NCBI GenBank assembly: GCA_023053685.1
Contig: JALIGW010000057.1
Span: 2,468,710-2,532,709, forward strand
Source: Diadophis punctatus similis
Taxonomy: Eukaryota; Chordata; Lepidosauria; Squamata; Dipsadidae
Length of the DNA stretch: 64,000 nucleotides
Direction of reading: 5' to 3'
In this document: one piece after another, positions 24,463 through 37,439 of the stretch
Layout: the number at the start of each line of letters is the position of its first letter
How positions within the stretch are numbered: the first letter of the stretch is position 1
Notes under the pieces: model-generated
The model's input: the letters and a program-made list of their open reading frames with translations, nothing else
What the model was told of the DNA's origin: nothing
The model's database searches: none
Translations under genes and position numbers: made by a program

Positions 24463-26046
24463 AGCTGACATTTTCCAGATGTACAGAAGCAGAGTTCCAG
24501 GATTATGCTAAAATCTGCCTCTGCATTTTCCCTCTAGCTGACATTTTCCAGATGTGCAGAAGCAGAGTTCCAGGATTATGCTGAAATCTGCCTTCCAATT
24601 TCTCTCTAGCTGACATTTTCCAGATGTGCAGAAGCAGAGTTCCAGGATTATGCTGAAATCTGCCTCTGCATTTTCCCTCTAGCTGACATTTTCCAGATGT
24701 GCAGAAGCAGAGTTCAAAGATTATGCTGAAATCTACCACATCAATTTCTCTCTAGCTGACTTTTCCAGATGTGTAGAAGCAGAGTTCAAAGATTATGCTG
24801 AAATCTACCACATCAATTTCACTCTAGCTGACATTTTCCAGATGTGCAGAAGCAGAGTTGCAGGATTATGCTGAAATCTGACTTCCAATTTCTCTCTAGC
24901 TGACATTTTCCAGATGTGCACAAGCAGAGTTCCAGGATTATGCTAAAATCTGCCTCTGCATTTTCTCTCTAGCTGACATTTTCCAGATGTGCAGAAGCAG
25001 AGTTCCAAGATTATGCTGACATCTACGACATCAATTCCTCTATAGCTGACATTTTCCAGATGTGCAGAAGCAGAGTTCAAACATTATGCTGAAATCTACA
25101 ACATTAATTTCTCTTTAGCTAACATTTTCCAGATGTGCAGAAGCAGAGTTCCAGGATTATGCTGAAATCTGCCTTGCAATTTCTCTCTAGCTGACATTTT
25201 CCAGATGTGCGGTAGCAGATTTCAAAGATTATGCTGAAATCTGCCTCTGCATTTTCCCTCTAGCTGACATTTTCCAGATGTACAGAAGCAGAGTTCCAGG
25301 ATTATGCTAAAATCTGCCTCTGCATTTTCCCTCTAGCTGACATTTTCCAGATGTGCAGAAGCAGAGTTCCAGGATTATGCTGAAATCTGCCTTCCAATTT
25401 CTCTCTAGCTGACATTTTCCAGATGTGAAGAAGCAGAGTTCCAGGATTATGCTGAAATCTGCCTCTGCATTTTCCCTCTAGCTGACATTTTCCAGATGTG
25501 CAGAAGCAGAGTTCAAAGATTATGCTGAAATCTACCACATCAATTTCTCTCTAGCTGACTTTTCCAGATGTGTAGAAGCAGAGTTCAAAGATTATGCTGA
25601 AATCTACCACATCAATTTCACTCTAGCTGACATTTTCCAGATGTGCAGAAGCAGAGTTGCAGGATTATGCTGAAATCTGACTTCCAATTTCTCTCTAGCT
25701 GACATTTTCCAGATGTGCACAAGCAGAGTTCCAGGATTATGCTAAAATCTGCCTCTGCAGTTTCTCTCTAGCTGACATTTTCCAGATGTGCAGAAGCAGA
25801 GTTCCAAGATTATGCTGACATCTACGACATCAATTCCTCTATAGCTGACATTTTCCAGATGTGCAGAAGCAGAGTTCAAACATTATGCTGAAATCTACAA
25901 CATTAATTTCTCTTTAGCTAACATTTTCCAGATGTGCAGAAGCAGAGTTCCAGGATTATGCTGAAATCTGCCTTGCAATTTCTCTCTAGCTGACATTTTC
26001 CAGATGTGCGGTAGCAGATTTCAAAGACTATGCTGAAATCTGCCTT
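24463..26046 (+). repeat. 799-bp tandem duplication (11 monomers x 2)
   Basis: Positions 24463-25261 and 25262-26046 match at shift 799. The pair starts in the middle of an AGCTGACATTTTCC and shares AGATGTACAGAAGCAG followed by GCTAAAATCTGCCTC. A difference is AGATGTGAAGAAG near 25421, where the first copy has AGATGTGCAGAAG. The second copy loses similarity at about 26046. The block after LTR copy 5 has a shorter, rearranged form. Confidence 0.87.
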
Positions 26047-29000
26047 GCAATTTCTCTCTAGCTCACATTTTCCAGATGTGTGGAAGCAGAGTTCCAAGAT
26101 TATGCTGACATCTATGACATCAATTCCTCTCTAGCTGACATTTTCCAGATGTGCAGAAGCAGAGTTCCAGGATTATGCTGAAATCAGCCTCCGCATTTTC
26201 TCTCTAGGTGACATTTTCGAGACGTGCAGAAGCAAAATTCAAACATTATGTTGAAATCTACAACATCCATTTCTCTCTAGCTAACATTTTCCAGATGTGC
26301 AGAAGCAGAGTTCCAGGATTATGCTGAAATCTGCCTCTGCATTTTCCCTCTAGCTGACATTTTCCAGATGTGCAGAAGCAGAGTTCAAAGATTATGCTGA
26401 AATCTACCACATCAATTTCTCTCTAGCTGACTTTTCCAGATGTGCAGAAGCAGAGTTCAAAGATTATGCTGAAATCTACCACATCAATTTCTCTCTAGCT
26501 GACATTTTCCAGATGTGCAGAAGCAGAGTTCCAGGATTATGCTGAAATATGCCTTGCAATTTCTCTCTAGCTGACATTTTCCAGATGTGCACAAGCAGAG
26601 TTCCAGGATTATGCTAAAATCTGCCTCTGCATTTTCTCTCTAGCTGACATTTTCCAGATGTGCAGAAGCAGAGTTCCAAGATTATGCTGACATCTACGAC
26701 ATCAATTCCTCTATAGCTGACATTTTCCAGATGTGCAGAAGCAGAGTTCAAACATTATGCTGAAATCTACAACATTAATTTCTCTCTAGCTCACATTTTC
26801 CAGATGTGCAGAAGCAGAGTTCCAGGATTATGCTGAAATATGCCTCTGCATTTTCCCTCTAGCTTACATTTTCCAGATGTGCAGAAGCAGAGTTCAAAGA
26901 TTATGCTGAAATCTACCACATCAATTTCTCTCTAGCTGACATTTTCCAGATGTGCAGAAGCAGAGTTCCAGGATTATGCTGAAATCTGACTTCCAATTTC
27001 TCTCTAGCTGACATTCTCCAGATGTGCACAAGCAGAGTTCGAGGATTATGCTAAAATCTGCCTCTGCATTTTCTCTCTAGCTGACATTTTCCAGATGTGC
27101 AGAAGCAGAGTTCAAAGATTATGCTGAAATCAGCCTCTGCATTTTCTCTCTAGCTGACATTTTCAGATGTGCGGAAGCAGAGTTCAAACATTATGCTGAA
27201 ATCTACAACATTAATTTCTCTCTAGCTCACATTTTCCAGATGTGCAGAAGCAGAGTTCCAGGATTATGCTGAAATATGCCTTGCATTTTCCCTCTAGCTG
27301 ACATTTTCCAGACGTGCAGTAGAAGAGTTCAAAGATTATGCTGAAATCTACAACTTCAATTTCTCTAGCTGACATTTTCCAGATGTGTAGAAGCAGAGTT
27401 CCAGGATTATGCTGAAATCTGCCTTGCAAGTTCTCTCTAGCTGATATTTTCCTGATGTGCGGAAGCAGAGTTCAAAGATTATGCTGAAATATACCACATA
27501 AATTTTCCCCAGGTGACATTTTCCAGATGTGCAGCAAAAGAGTTCCAAGATTATGCTGAAATCTACAACATCAATTTCTCTCTAGCTAACATTTTCCAGA
27601 TGTGCAGAAGCAGAGTTCAAAGATTATTCTGAAATCTGCCTCTGCATTTTCCCTCTAGCTGACATTTTCTAGATGTGAAAAAGCAGAGTTCAAAGATTAT
27701 GCTGAAATCTACAACTTCAATTTCTCTAGCTGACATTTTCCAGATGTGTGGAAGCAGAGTTCCAGGATTATGCTGAAATCTGCCTCTGCATTTTCCCTCT
27801 AGCTGACATTTTCCAGGTGTGTAGAAGCAGAGTTCAGGATTATGCTAAAATCTGTCTTGCAATTTTTCTCCAGGTAAAATTTTCCAGATGTGCAGAAGCA
27901 GAGTTCCAGGATTATGCTGAAATCTGCCTTGCAATTTCTCTCTAGCTGACATTTTCCAGATGTGCAAAAGCAGAGTTCAAAGATTATGCTGAAATCTGCC
28001 TCTGCATTTTCTCTCTAGCTGACATTTTCGAGACGTGCAGAAGCAGATTTCAAACATTATGCTGAAATCTGCCTCTGCATTTTCCCTCTAGCTGACATTT
28101 TCCAGGTGTGTAGAAGCAGAGTTCCAAGATTGTGCTGAAATCTGCCTTGCAATTTCTCTCTAGCTCACATTTTCCAGATGTGTGGAAGCAGAGTTCCAGG
28201 ATTATGCTGACATCTACGACATCAATTCCTCTCTAGCTGACATTTTCCAGATGTGCGGAAGCAGAGTTCCAGGATTATGCTGAAATCAGCCTCCGCATTT
28301 TCTCTCTAGCTGACATTTTCGAGACGTGCAGAAGCAGAGTTCAAACATTATGTTGAAATCTACAACATCCATTTCTCTCTAGCTAACATTTTCCAGATGT
28401 GCAGAAGCAGAGTTCCAGGATTATGCTGAAATCTGCCTCTGCATTTTCCCTCTAGCTTACATTTTCCAGATGTGCAGAAGCAGAGTTCAAAGATTATGCT
28501 GAAATCTACCACATCAATTTCTCTCTAGCTGACATTTTCCAGATGTGCAGAAGCAGAGTTCCAGGATTATGCTGAAATCTGACTTCCAATTTCTCTCTAG
28601 CTGACATTCTCCAGATGTGCACAAGCACAGTTCGAGGATTATGCTAAAATCTGCCTCTGCATTTAATCTCTAGCTGACATTTTCCAGATGTGCAGAAGCA
28701 GAGTTCAAAGATTATGCTGAAATCAGCCTCTGCATTTTCTCTCTAGCTGACATTTTCAGATGTGCGGAAGCAGAGTTCAAACATTATGCTGAAATCTACA
28801 ACATTAATTTCTCTCTAGCTCACATTTTCCAGATGTGCAGAAGCAGAGTTCCAGGATTATGCTGAAATATGCCTTGCATTTTCCCTCTAGCTGACATTTT
28901 CCAGACGTGCAGTAGAAGAATTCAAAGATTATGCTGAAATCTACAACTTCAATTTCTCTAGCTGACATTTTCCAGATGTGTAGAAGCAGAGTTCCAGGAT

Positions 29001-29750
29001 TATGCTGAAATCTGCCTTGCAAGTTCTCTCTAGCTGATATTTTCCTGATATGCGGAAGCAGAGTTCAAAGATTATGCTGAAATATACCACATAAATTTTC
29101 CCCAGGTGACATTTTCCAGATGTGCAGCAAAAGAGTTCCAAGATTATGCTGAAATCTACAACATCAATTTCTCTCTAGCTAACATTTTCCAGATGTGCAG
29201 AAGCAGAGTTCAAAGATTATGCTGAAATCTGCCTCTGCATTTTCCCTCTAGCTGACATTTTCTAGATGTGAAAAAGCAGAGTTCAAAGATTATGCTGAAA
29301 TCTACAACTTCAATTTCTCTAGCTGACATTTTCCAGATTTGTAGAAGCAGAGTTCCAGGATTATGCTAAAATCTGCCTCTGCATTTTCCCTCTAGCTGAC
29401 ATTTTCCAGATGTGCAGAAGCAGAGTTCCAGGATTATGCTGAAATCTGCCTTCCAATTTCTCTCTAGCTGACATTTTCCAGATGTGCAGAAGCAGAGTTC
29501 CAAGATTATGCTGACATCTACAACATCAATTCCTCTCTGGCTGACATTTTCCAGGTGTGCAGAAGCAGAGTTCCAGGATTATGCTGAAATCAGCCTCTGT
29601 ATTTTCTCTCTAGCTGACATTTTCGAGACGTGCAGAAGCAGAGTTCAAACATTATGCTGAAATCTACCACATCAATTTCTCTCTAGCTGACGTTTTCCAG
29701 ATGTGTGGAAGCAGAGTTCCAAGATTATGCTGAAATCAGCCTCTGCAATT
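24463..29750 (+). repeat. Type-B satellite block 2
   Basis: About 73 type-B monomers. The first 1.6 kb is the 799-bp tandem pair. From about 26.5 kb it follows type-B block 1 at shift 14639, then 13118. Private changes include CATTTAATCTCTAG near 28660 and GTAGAAGAATTC near 28915. No gene is seen. Confidence 0.88.
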
Positions 29751-32700
29751 TCTCTATAGCTGACTTTTCCAGATGCGCAGAAGCTGAGTTCAAAGATTAT
29801 GGTGAAATCTACCACATCAATTTCTCTCTAGCTGACATTTTCCAGACATGCAGAAGCAGAGTTCCAGGATTGTGCTGAAAACCAGCACATCACTTTCTCT
29901 CAAGCTGACTTTTCCAGATGTGCAGAAGCAGAGTTCCATGATTATGCTGAAATCTACATCAATTTCTTTCTAGCTGACATTTTCCAGATTCTCAGAAGCA
30001 GAGTTCCAGGATTGTGCTGAAAACCACCACATCAATATCTCTCTAGCTGACTTTCCCAGATGTGCAGAAGCAGAGTTCCAGGATTATGCTGAAATGTGCC
30101 TTGTAATTTCTCTCTAGCTGACTTTTCCAGATGTGCAGAAGCAGAGTTCCAGGATTATGCTGAAATCTACATAGATTTCTCTCAAGATGACATTTTCCAG
30201 ATGTACAGAATCAGAGGTCCAGGATTATGCTGAAATCTGCCTTGCAATTTCTCTCTAGCTGACTTTTCCAGATGTGCAGAAGCTGAGTTCAAAGATTATG
30301 GTGAAATCTACCACATCAATTTCTCTCTAGCTGAAATTTTCCAGACATGCAGAAGCAGAGTTCCAGGATTCTGCTGAAAACCACCACATCAATTTCTCTC
30401 TAGCTGACTTTTCCAGATGTGCAGAAGCAAAGTGCCAGGATTTTGCTGTAACCACTACATCAATTATTCTCTAGCTGACTTTTCCAGATGTGCAGAAGCA
30501 GAGTTCCAGGATTATGCTGAAATGTGCCTTGTAATGTCTCTCTAGCTGACTTTTCCAGATGTGCAGAAGCAGAGTTCCAGGATTATGCTGAAATCTACAT
30601 CAATTTCTTTCTAGCTGACATTTTCCAGATTCTCAGAAGCAGAGTTCCAGGATTATGCTGAAATCTACCAGCTCAATTTCTCTCTAGCTGACGTTTTCCA
30701 CATATGCAGAAGCAGAGTACAAAGTTAATGATGAAATCTACACATCAATTTCTCTCTAGCTGACTTTTCCAGATGTGCAGAAGCAGAGTGCCAGGATTAT
30801 GCTGAAATCTACATCAATTTCTCTCAAGCTGACATTTTCCAGATGTACAGAAGCAGAGTTCCAGGTGTATGCTGAAATCTGCCTTGCAATTTCTCTCTAG
30901 CTGACATTTCGCAGATGTGCAGAAGCAGAGTTCCAGAATTATGCTGAAAACCACCACATCAATTTCTCTCTAGCTGACTTTCCCAGGTGTGCAGAAGCAG
31001 AGGTCCAGGATTATGCTGAAATCTGCCTTGCAATTTCTCTCTAGCTGACTTTTTCAGATGTGCAGAAGAGTTCCAGGATTATGCTGAAATCTACATCAAT
31101 TGCTCTCTAGCTGACATTTTCCAGATGTGCAGAAGCAGAGTTCAAAGATTATGCTGAAATCTACACATCAATTTCTCTCTAGCTGACTTTTCCAGATGTG
31201 CAGAAGCAGAGTGCCAGGATTTTGCTGAAACCAATACATCGATTTCTCTCTAGCTGACTTTTCCAGATGTGCAGAAGCAGAGTTCCAGGATTATGCTGAA
31301 ATGTGCCTTGTAATTTATCTCTAGCTGACTTTTCCAGATGTGCAGAATCAGAGTTCCAGGATTATGCTGAAATCTACATCATTTTTTTTCTAGCTGACAT
31401 TTTCCAGATTCTCAGAAGCAGAGTTCCAGGATTGTGCTGAAAACCACCACATAAATATCTCTCTAGCTGACTTTCCCAGATGTGCAGAAGCACAGGTCCA
31501 TGATTATGCTGAAATCTTTCTTGTAATTTCTCTCTAGCTGACTTTTCCAGATGTGCAGAAGCAGAGTTCCAGGATTATGCTGAAATCTACATCAATTTCT
31601 CTCAAGATGACATTTTCCAGATGTACAGAAGCAAAGGTCCAGGATTATGCTGAAATCTTCCTTGCAATTTCTCTCTAGCTGACTTTTCCAGATGTGCAGA
31701 AGCTGAGTTCAAAGATTATGGTGAAATCTACCACATCAATTTCTCTCTAGCTGACATTTTCCAGACATGCAGAAGCAGAGTTCCAGGATTCTGCTGAAAA
31801 CCACCACATCAATTTCTCTCTAGCTGACTTTTCCAGATGTGCAGAAGCAAAGTGCCAAGATTTTGCTGTAACCACTACATCAATTTCTCTCTAGCTGACT
31901 TTTCCAGATGTGCAGAAGCAGAGTTCCAGGATTATGCTGAAATGTGCCTTGTAATGTCTCTCTAGCTGACTTTTCCAGATGTGCAAAAGCAGAGTTCCAG
32001 GATTATGCTGAACTTTGCCTTGCAATTTATCTCTAGCTGACTTTTCCAGATGTGCAGAAGCAGAGTTCTAGGATTATGCTGAAATCTACATCAATTTCTT
32101 TCTAGCTGACATTTTCCAGATTCTCAGAAGCAGAGTTCCAGGATTATGCTGAAATCTACCAGCTCAATTTCTCTCTAGCTGACATTTTCCACATATGCAG
32201 AAGCAGAGTACAAAGTTTATGCTGAAATCTACACATCAATTTCTCTCTAGCTGACTTTTCCAGATGTGCAGAAGCAGAGTGCCAGGATTATGCTGAAATC
32301 TACATCAATTTCTCTCAAGCTGACATTTTCCAGATGTACAGAAGCAGAGTTGCAGGATTATGCTGAAAACCACCACATCAATTTCTCTCTAGCTGACTTT
32401 CCCAGGTGTGCAGAAGCAGAGGTCCAGGATTATGCTGAAATCTGCCTTGCAATTTCTCTCTAGCTGACTTTTTCAGATGTGCAGGAGAGTTCCAGGATTA
32501 TGCTGAAATCTACATCAATTGCTCTCTAGCTGACATTTTCCAGATGTGCAGAAGCAGAGTTCAAAGATTATGCTGAAATCTACACATCAAGTTCTCTCTA
32601 GCTGACTTTTCCAGATGTGCAGAAGCAGAGTGCCAGGATTTTGCTGAAACCAATACATCGATTTCTCTCTAGCTGACTTTTCCAGATGTGCAGAAGCAGA

Positions 32701-35700
32701 GTTCCAGGATTATGCTGAAATGTGCCTTGTAATTTCTCTCTAGCTGACTTTTCCAGATGTGCAGAAGCAGAGTTCCAGGATTATGCTGAAATCTACATCA
32801 ATTTCATTCTAGCTGACATTTTCCAGATTCTCAGAAGCAGAGTTCCAGGATTATGCTGAAATCTACCAGCTCAATTTCTCTCTAGCTGACATTTTCCACA
32901 TATGTAGAAGCAGAGTACAAAGATTATGCTGAAATCTACACATCAATTTCTCTCTAGCTGACTTTTCCAGATGTGCAGAAGCAGAGTTCTAGGTGTATGC
33001 TGAAATCTGCCTTGCAATTTCTCTCTAGCTGACTTTTCCAGATGTGCAGAAGCTGAGTTCAAAGATTATGGTGAAATCTACCACATCAATGTCTCTCTAG
33101 CTGACATTTTCCAGACATGCAGAAGCAGAGTTCCAGGATTGTGCTGAAAACCAGCACATCACTTTCTCTCTAGCTGACTTTTCCAGATGTGCAGAAGCAG
33201 AGTGCCAGGATTTTGCTGATACCACTACATCAATTTCTTTCTAGCTGACTTTTCCAGATAGGCAGAAGCAGAGTTCCAGGATTATGCTGAAATCTACATC
33301 AATTTCTTTCTAGCTGACATTTTCCAGATTCTCAGAAGCAGAGTTCCAGGATTATGCTGAAATCTACCAGCTCAATTTCTCTCTAGCTGATGTTTTCCAG
33401 ATGTGCAGAAGCAGAGTTCCAGGATTATGCTGAACTCTGCCTTGCAATTTATATCCAGCTGACTTTTCCAGATGTGCAGAATCAGAGTTCCAGGATTATG
33501 CTGAAATCTACATCAATTTCTTTCTAGCTGACATTTTCCAGATTCTCAGAAGCAGAGTTCCAGGATTGTGCTGAAAACCACCACATCAATATCTCTCTAG
33601 CTGACTTTCCCAGATGTGAAGAAGCACAGGTCCAGGATTATGTTGAAATCTGTCTTGTAATTTCTCTCTAGTTGACTTTTCCAGATGTGCAGGAGAGTTC
33701 CAGGATTATGCTGAAATCTACATCAATTTCTCTCTAGCTGACATTTTCCAGATGTGCAGAAGCAGAGTTCCAGGATTGTGTTGAAAACCACCACATCAAT
33801 TTTTCTCTATCTGACTTTCCCAGATGTGCAGAAGCAGAGTTCCAGGATTATGCTGAAATGTGCCTTGTAATTTCTCTCTAGCTGACTTTTCCAGATGTGC
33901 AGAAGCAGAGTTCCAGGATTATGCTGAAATCTACATAGATTTCTCTCAAGATGACATTTTCCAGATGTACAGAAGCAGAGGTCCAGGATTATGCTGAAAT
34001 CTGCCTTGCAATTTCTCTCTAGCTGACTTTTCCAGATGTGCAGAAGCTGAGTTCAAAGATTATGGTGAAATCTACCACATCAATTTCTCTCTAGCTGACA
34101 TTTTCCAGACATGCAGAAGCAGAGTTCCAGGATTGTGCTGAAAACCACCACATCAATTTCTCTCTAGCTGACTTTTCCAGATGTGCAGAAGCAAAGTGCC
34201 AGGATTTTGCTGTAACCACTACATCAATTTCTCTCTAGCTGACTTTTCCAGATGTGCAGAAGCAGAGTTCCAGGATTATGCTGAAATGTGCCTTGTAATG
34301 TCTCTCTAGCTGACTTTTCCAGATGTGCAGAAGCAGAGTTCCAGGATTATGCTGAAATCTACATCAATTTCTCTCAAGCTGACATTTTCCAGATGTGCAG
34401 AAGCAGAGTTCAAAGATTATGCTGAAATCTACACATCAATTTCTCTCTAGCTGACTTTTCCAGATGTGCAGAAGCAGAGTGCCAGGATTTTGCTGAAACC
34501 AATACATCGATTTCTCTCTAGCTGACTTTTCCAGATGTGCAGAAGCAGAGTTCCAGGATTATGCTGAACTTTGCCTTGCAATTTATCTCTAGCTGACTTT
34601 TCCAGATGTGCAGAAGCAGAGTTCCAGGATTATGCTGAAATCTACATCAATTTCATTCTAGCTGACATTTTCCAGATTCTCAGAAGCAGAGTTCCAGGAT
34701 TATGCTGAAATCTACCAGCTCAATTTCTCTCAAGCTGACATTTTCCAGATGTACAGAAGCAGAGTTCCAGGTGTATGCTGAAATCTGCCTTGCAATTTCT
34801 CTCTAGCTGACATTTCGCAGATGTGCAGAAGCAGAGTTCCAGGATTATGCTGAAAACCACCACATCAATTTCTCTCTAGCTGACTTTCCCAGGTGTGCAG
34901 AAGCAGAGGTCCAGGATTATGCTGAAATCTGCCTTGCAATTTCTCTCTAGCTGACTTTTCCAGATGTGCAGGAGAGTTCCAGGATTATGCTGAAATCTAC
35001 ATCAATTGCTCTCTAGCTGACATTTTCCAGATGTGCAGAAGCAGAGTTCAAAGATTATGCTGAAATCTACACATCAAGTTCTCTCTAGCTGACTTTTCCA
35101 GATGTGCAGAAGCAGAGTGCCAGGATTTTGCTGAAACCAATACATCGATTTCTCTCTAGCTGACTTTTCCAGATGTGCAGAAGCAGAGTTCCAGGATTAT
35201 GCTGAACTTTGCCTTGCAATTTCTCTCTAGCTGACTTTTCCAGATGTGCAGAAACAGAGTTCCAGGATTATGCTGAAATCTACATCAATTTCATTCTAGC
35301 TGACATTTTCCAGATTCTCAGAAGCAGAGTTCCAGGATTATGCTGAAATCTACCAGCTCAATTTCTCTCTAGCTGACATTTTCCACATATGTAGAAGCAG
35401 AGTACAAAGATTATGCTGAAATCTACACATCAATTTCTCTCTAGCTGACTTTTCCAGATGTGCAGAAGCAGAGTTCCAGGATTATGCTGAAATCTACATC
35501 AATTTCTCTCAAGCTGACATTTTCCAGATGTACAGAAGCAGAGTTCCAGGTGTATGCTGAAATCTGCCTTGCAATTTCTCTCTAGCTGACTTTTCCAGAT
35601 GTGCAGAAGCTGAGTTCAAAGATTATGGTGAAATCTACCACATCAATGTCTCTCTAGCTGACATTTTCCAGACATGCAGAAGCAGAGTTCCAGGATTGTG

Positions 35701-36199
35701 CTGAAAACCAGCACATCACTTTCTCTCTAGCTGACTTTTCCAGATGTGCAGAAGCAGAGTGCCAGGATTTTGCTGAAACCACTACATCAATTTCTTTCTA
35801 GCTGACTTTTCCAGATAGGCAGAAGCAGAGTTCCAGGATTATGCTGAAATCTACATCAATTTCTTTCTAGCTGACATTTTCCAGATTCTCAGAAGCAGAG
35901 TTCCAGGATTATGCTGAAATCTACCAGCTCAATTTCTCTCTAGCTGACGTTTTCCAGATGTGCAGAAGCAGAGTTCCAGGATTATGCTGAACTCTTCCTT
36001 GCAATTTATATCTAGCTGACTTTTCCAGATGTGCAGAATCAGAGTTCCAGGATTATGCTGAAAACCACCACATCAATATCTCTCTAGCTGACTTTCCCAG
36101 ATGTGCAGAAGCACAGGTCCAGGATTATGCTGAAATCTGTCTTGTAATTTCTCTCTAGCTGACTTTTCCAGATGTGCAGGAGAGTTCCAGGATTATGCT
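29751..36199 (+). repeat. Type-A satellite block 3
   Basis: About 90 monomers, homologous in order to 16631-23222 apart from the monomer gains and losses given for the super-unit. No gene is seen. Confidence 0.88.
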
Positions 36200-36205
36200 G
36201 AAATC

Positions 36206-36631
36206 TGTGGTGGTCTCCCATGAGAAATGAGACACGCAGACAGGTACCTCGGGACGGGAGCCCAGACTCTCTTCTGTAACCCCCTTTTATTACAATTCAT
36301 CCCATATCCAGTTACATTCTCATGACAAAGTTAGTAAGGGGTGGGTAAATACAACTGTTACTACCATATATGGTCACATTGTTAATCTATTTCTGAATAC
36401 ACATCCTTTAGGTATCCTGTGGATTGTTAATCTATTCCTGAATACACATCCTTTAGGTATCTTGTGGATAATGTCACGTAAGCTTTCAGGTCACGTAAGC
36501 ACTGGGGTTAGGAGATTTCAGATGAGGTTTGTCACATCCTGCTTTTCCTGTCTTGGTTAGTGCTTAATAGTTAATGAAGTATCCATTATACAGACTGAAG
36601 TAAAGTTCTTTGTTCCCAATTTAATCCCACA
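36206..36631 (-). mobile_element. Solo LTR, class II (ERVK-like), copy 5
   Basis: The rightmost LTR, with target duplications at 36200-36205 and 36632-36637. Spacing from copy 4 is 12977 bp. No LTR is found in the remaining 27 kb, where the satellite type changes. Confidence 0.9.
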
Positions 36632-36637
36632 GAAATC

Positions 36638-37439
36638 TACATCAATTTCTCTCCAGCTGACATTTTCCAGATGTGCAGAAGCAGAGTTCCAGGATTGTGT
36701 TGAAAACCACCACATCAATTTTTCTCTAGCTGACTTTCCCAGATGTGCAGAAGCAGAGTTCCAGGATTATGCTGAAATGTGCCTTGTAATTTCTCTCTAG
36801 CTGACTTTTCCAGATGTGCAGAAGCAGAGTTCCAGGATTATGCTGAAATCTGCCTTGCAATTTCTCTCTAGCTGACTTTTCCAGATGTGCAGAAGCTGAG
36901 TTCAAAGATTATGGTGAAATCTACCACATCAATTTCTCTCTAGCTGACATTTTCCAGACATGCAGAAGCAGAGTTCCAGGATTGTGCTGAAAACCACCAC
37001 ATCAATTTCTCTCTAGCTGACTTTTCCAGATGTGCAGAAGCAAAGTGCCAGGATTTTGCTGTAACCACTACATCAATTTCTCTCTACCTGACTTTTCCAG
37101 ATGTGCAGAAGCAGAGTTCCAGGATTATGCTGAAATGTGCCTTGTAATGTCTCTCTAGCTGACTTTTCCAGATGTGCAGAAGCAGAGTTCCAGGATTATG
37201 CTGAAATCTACATCAATTTCTTTCTAGCTGACATTTTCCAGATTCTCAGAAGCAGAGTTCCAGGATTATGCTGAAATCTACCAGCTCAATTTCTCTCTAG
37301 CTGACATTTTCCACATATGCAGAAGCAGAGTACAAAGATTATGCTGAAATCTACACATCAATTTCTCTCTAGCTGACTTTTCCAGATGTGCAGAAGCAGA
37401 GTTCCAGGATTATGCTGAAATCTAGATCAATTTCTCTCA
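36638..37439 (+). repeat. Type-A tail and A/B junction after LTR copy 5
   Basis: Same monomer order as 10983-11766 and 23661-24462, again ending in the GAAATCTAGATCAATTTC monomer near 37420 before type-B sequence. Confidence 0.85.

Larger units (their letters stand above)
27197..37439 (+). repeat. A+B super-unit, second copy
   Basis: Counterpart of 14079-24462. Length changes between the two are mainly whole monomers: a gain near 31.84 kb (AAGTGCCAAGATTTTGCTG form), a gain near 33.93 kb (ACATAGATTTC form) and a loss of about four near 34.38 kb. Substitutions are sparse, for example CCATTTGTGTGG at 16.58 kb against CCAGATGTGTGG at 29.70 kb. Confidence 0.85.
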
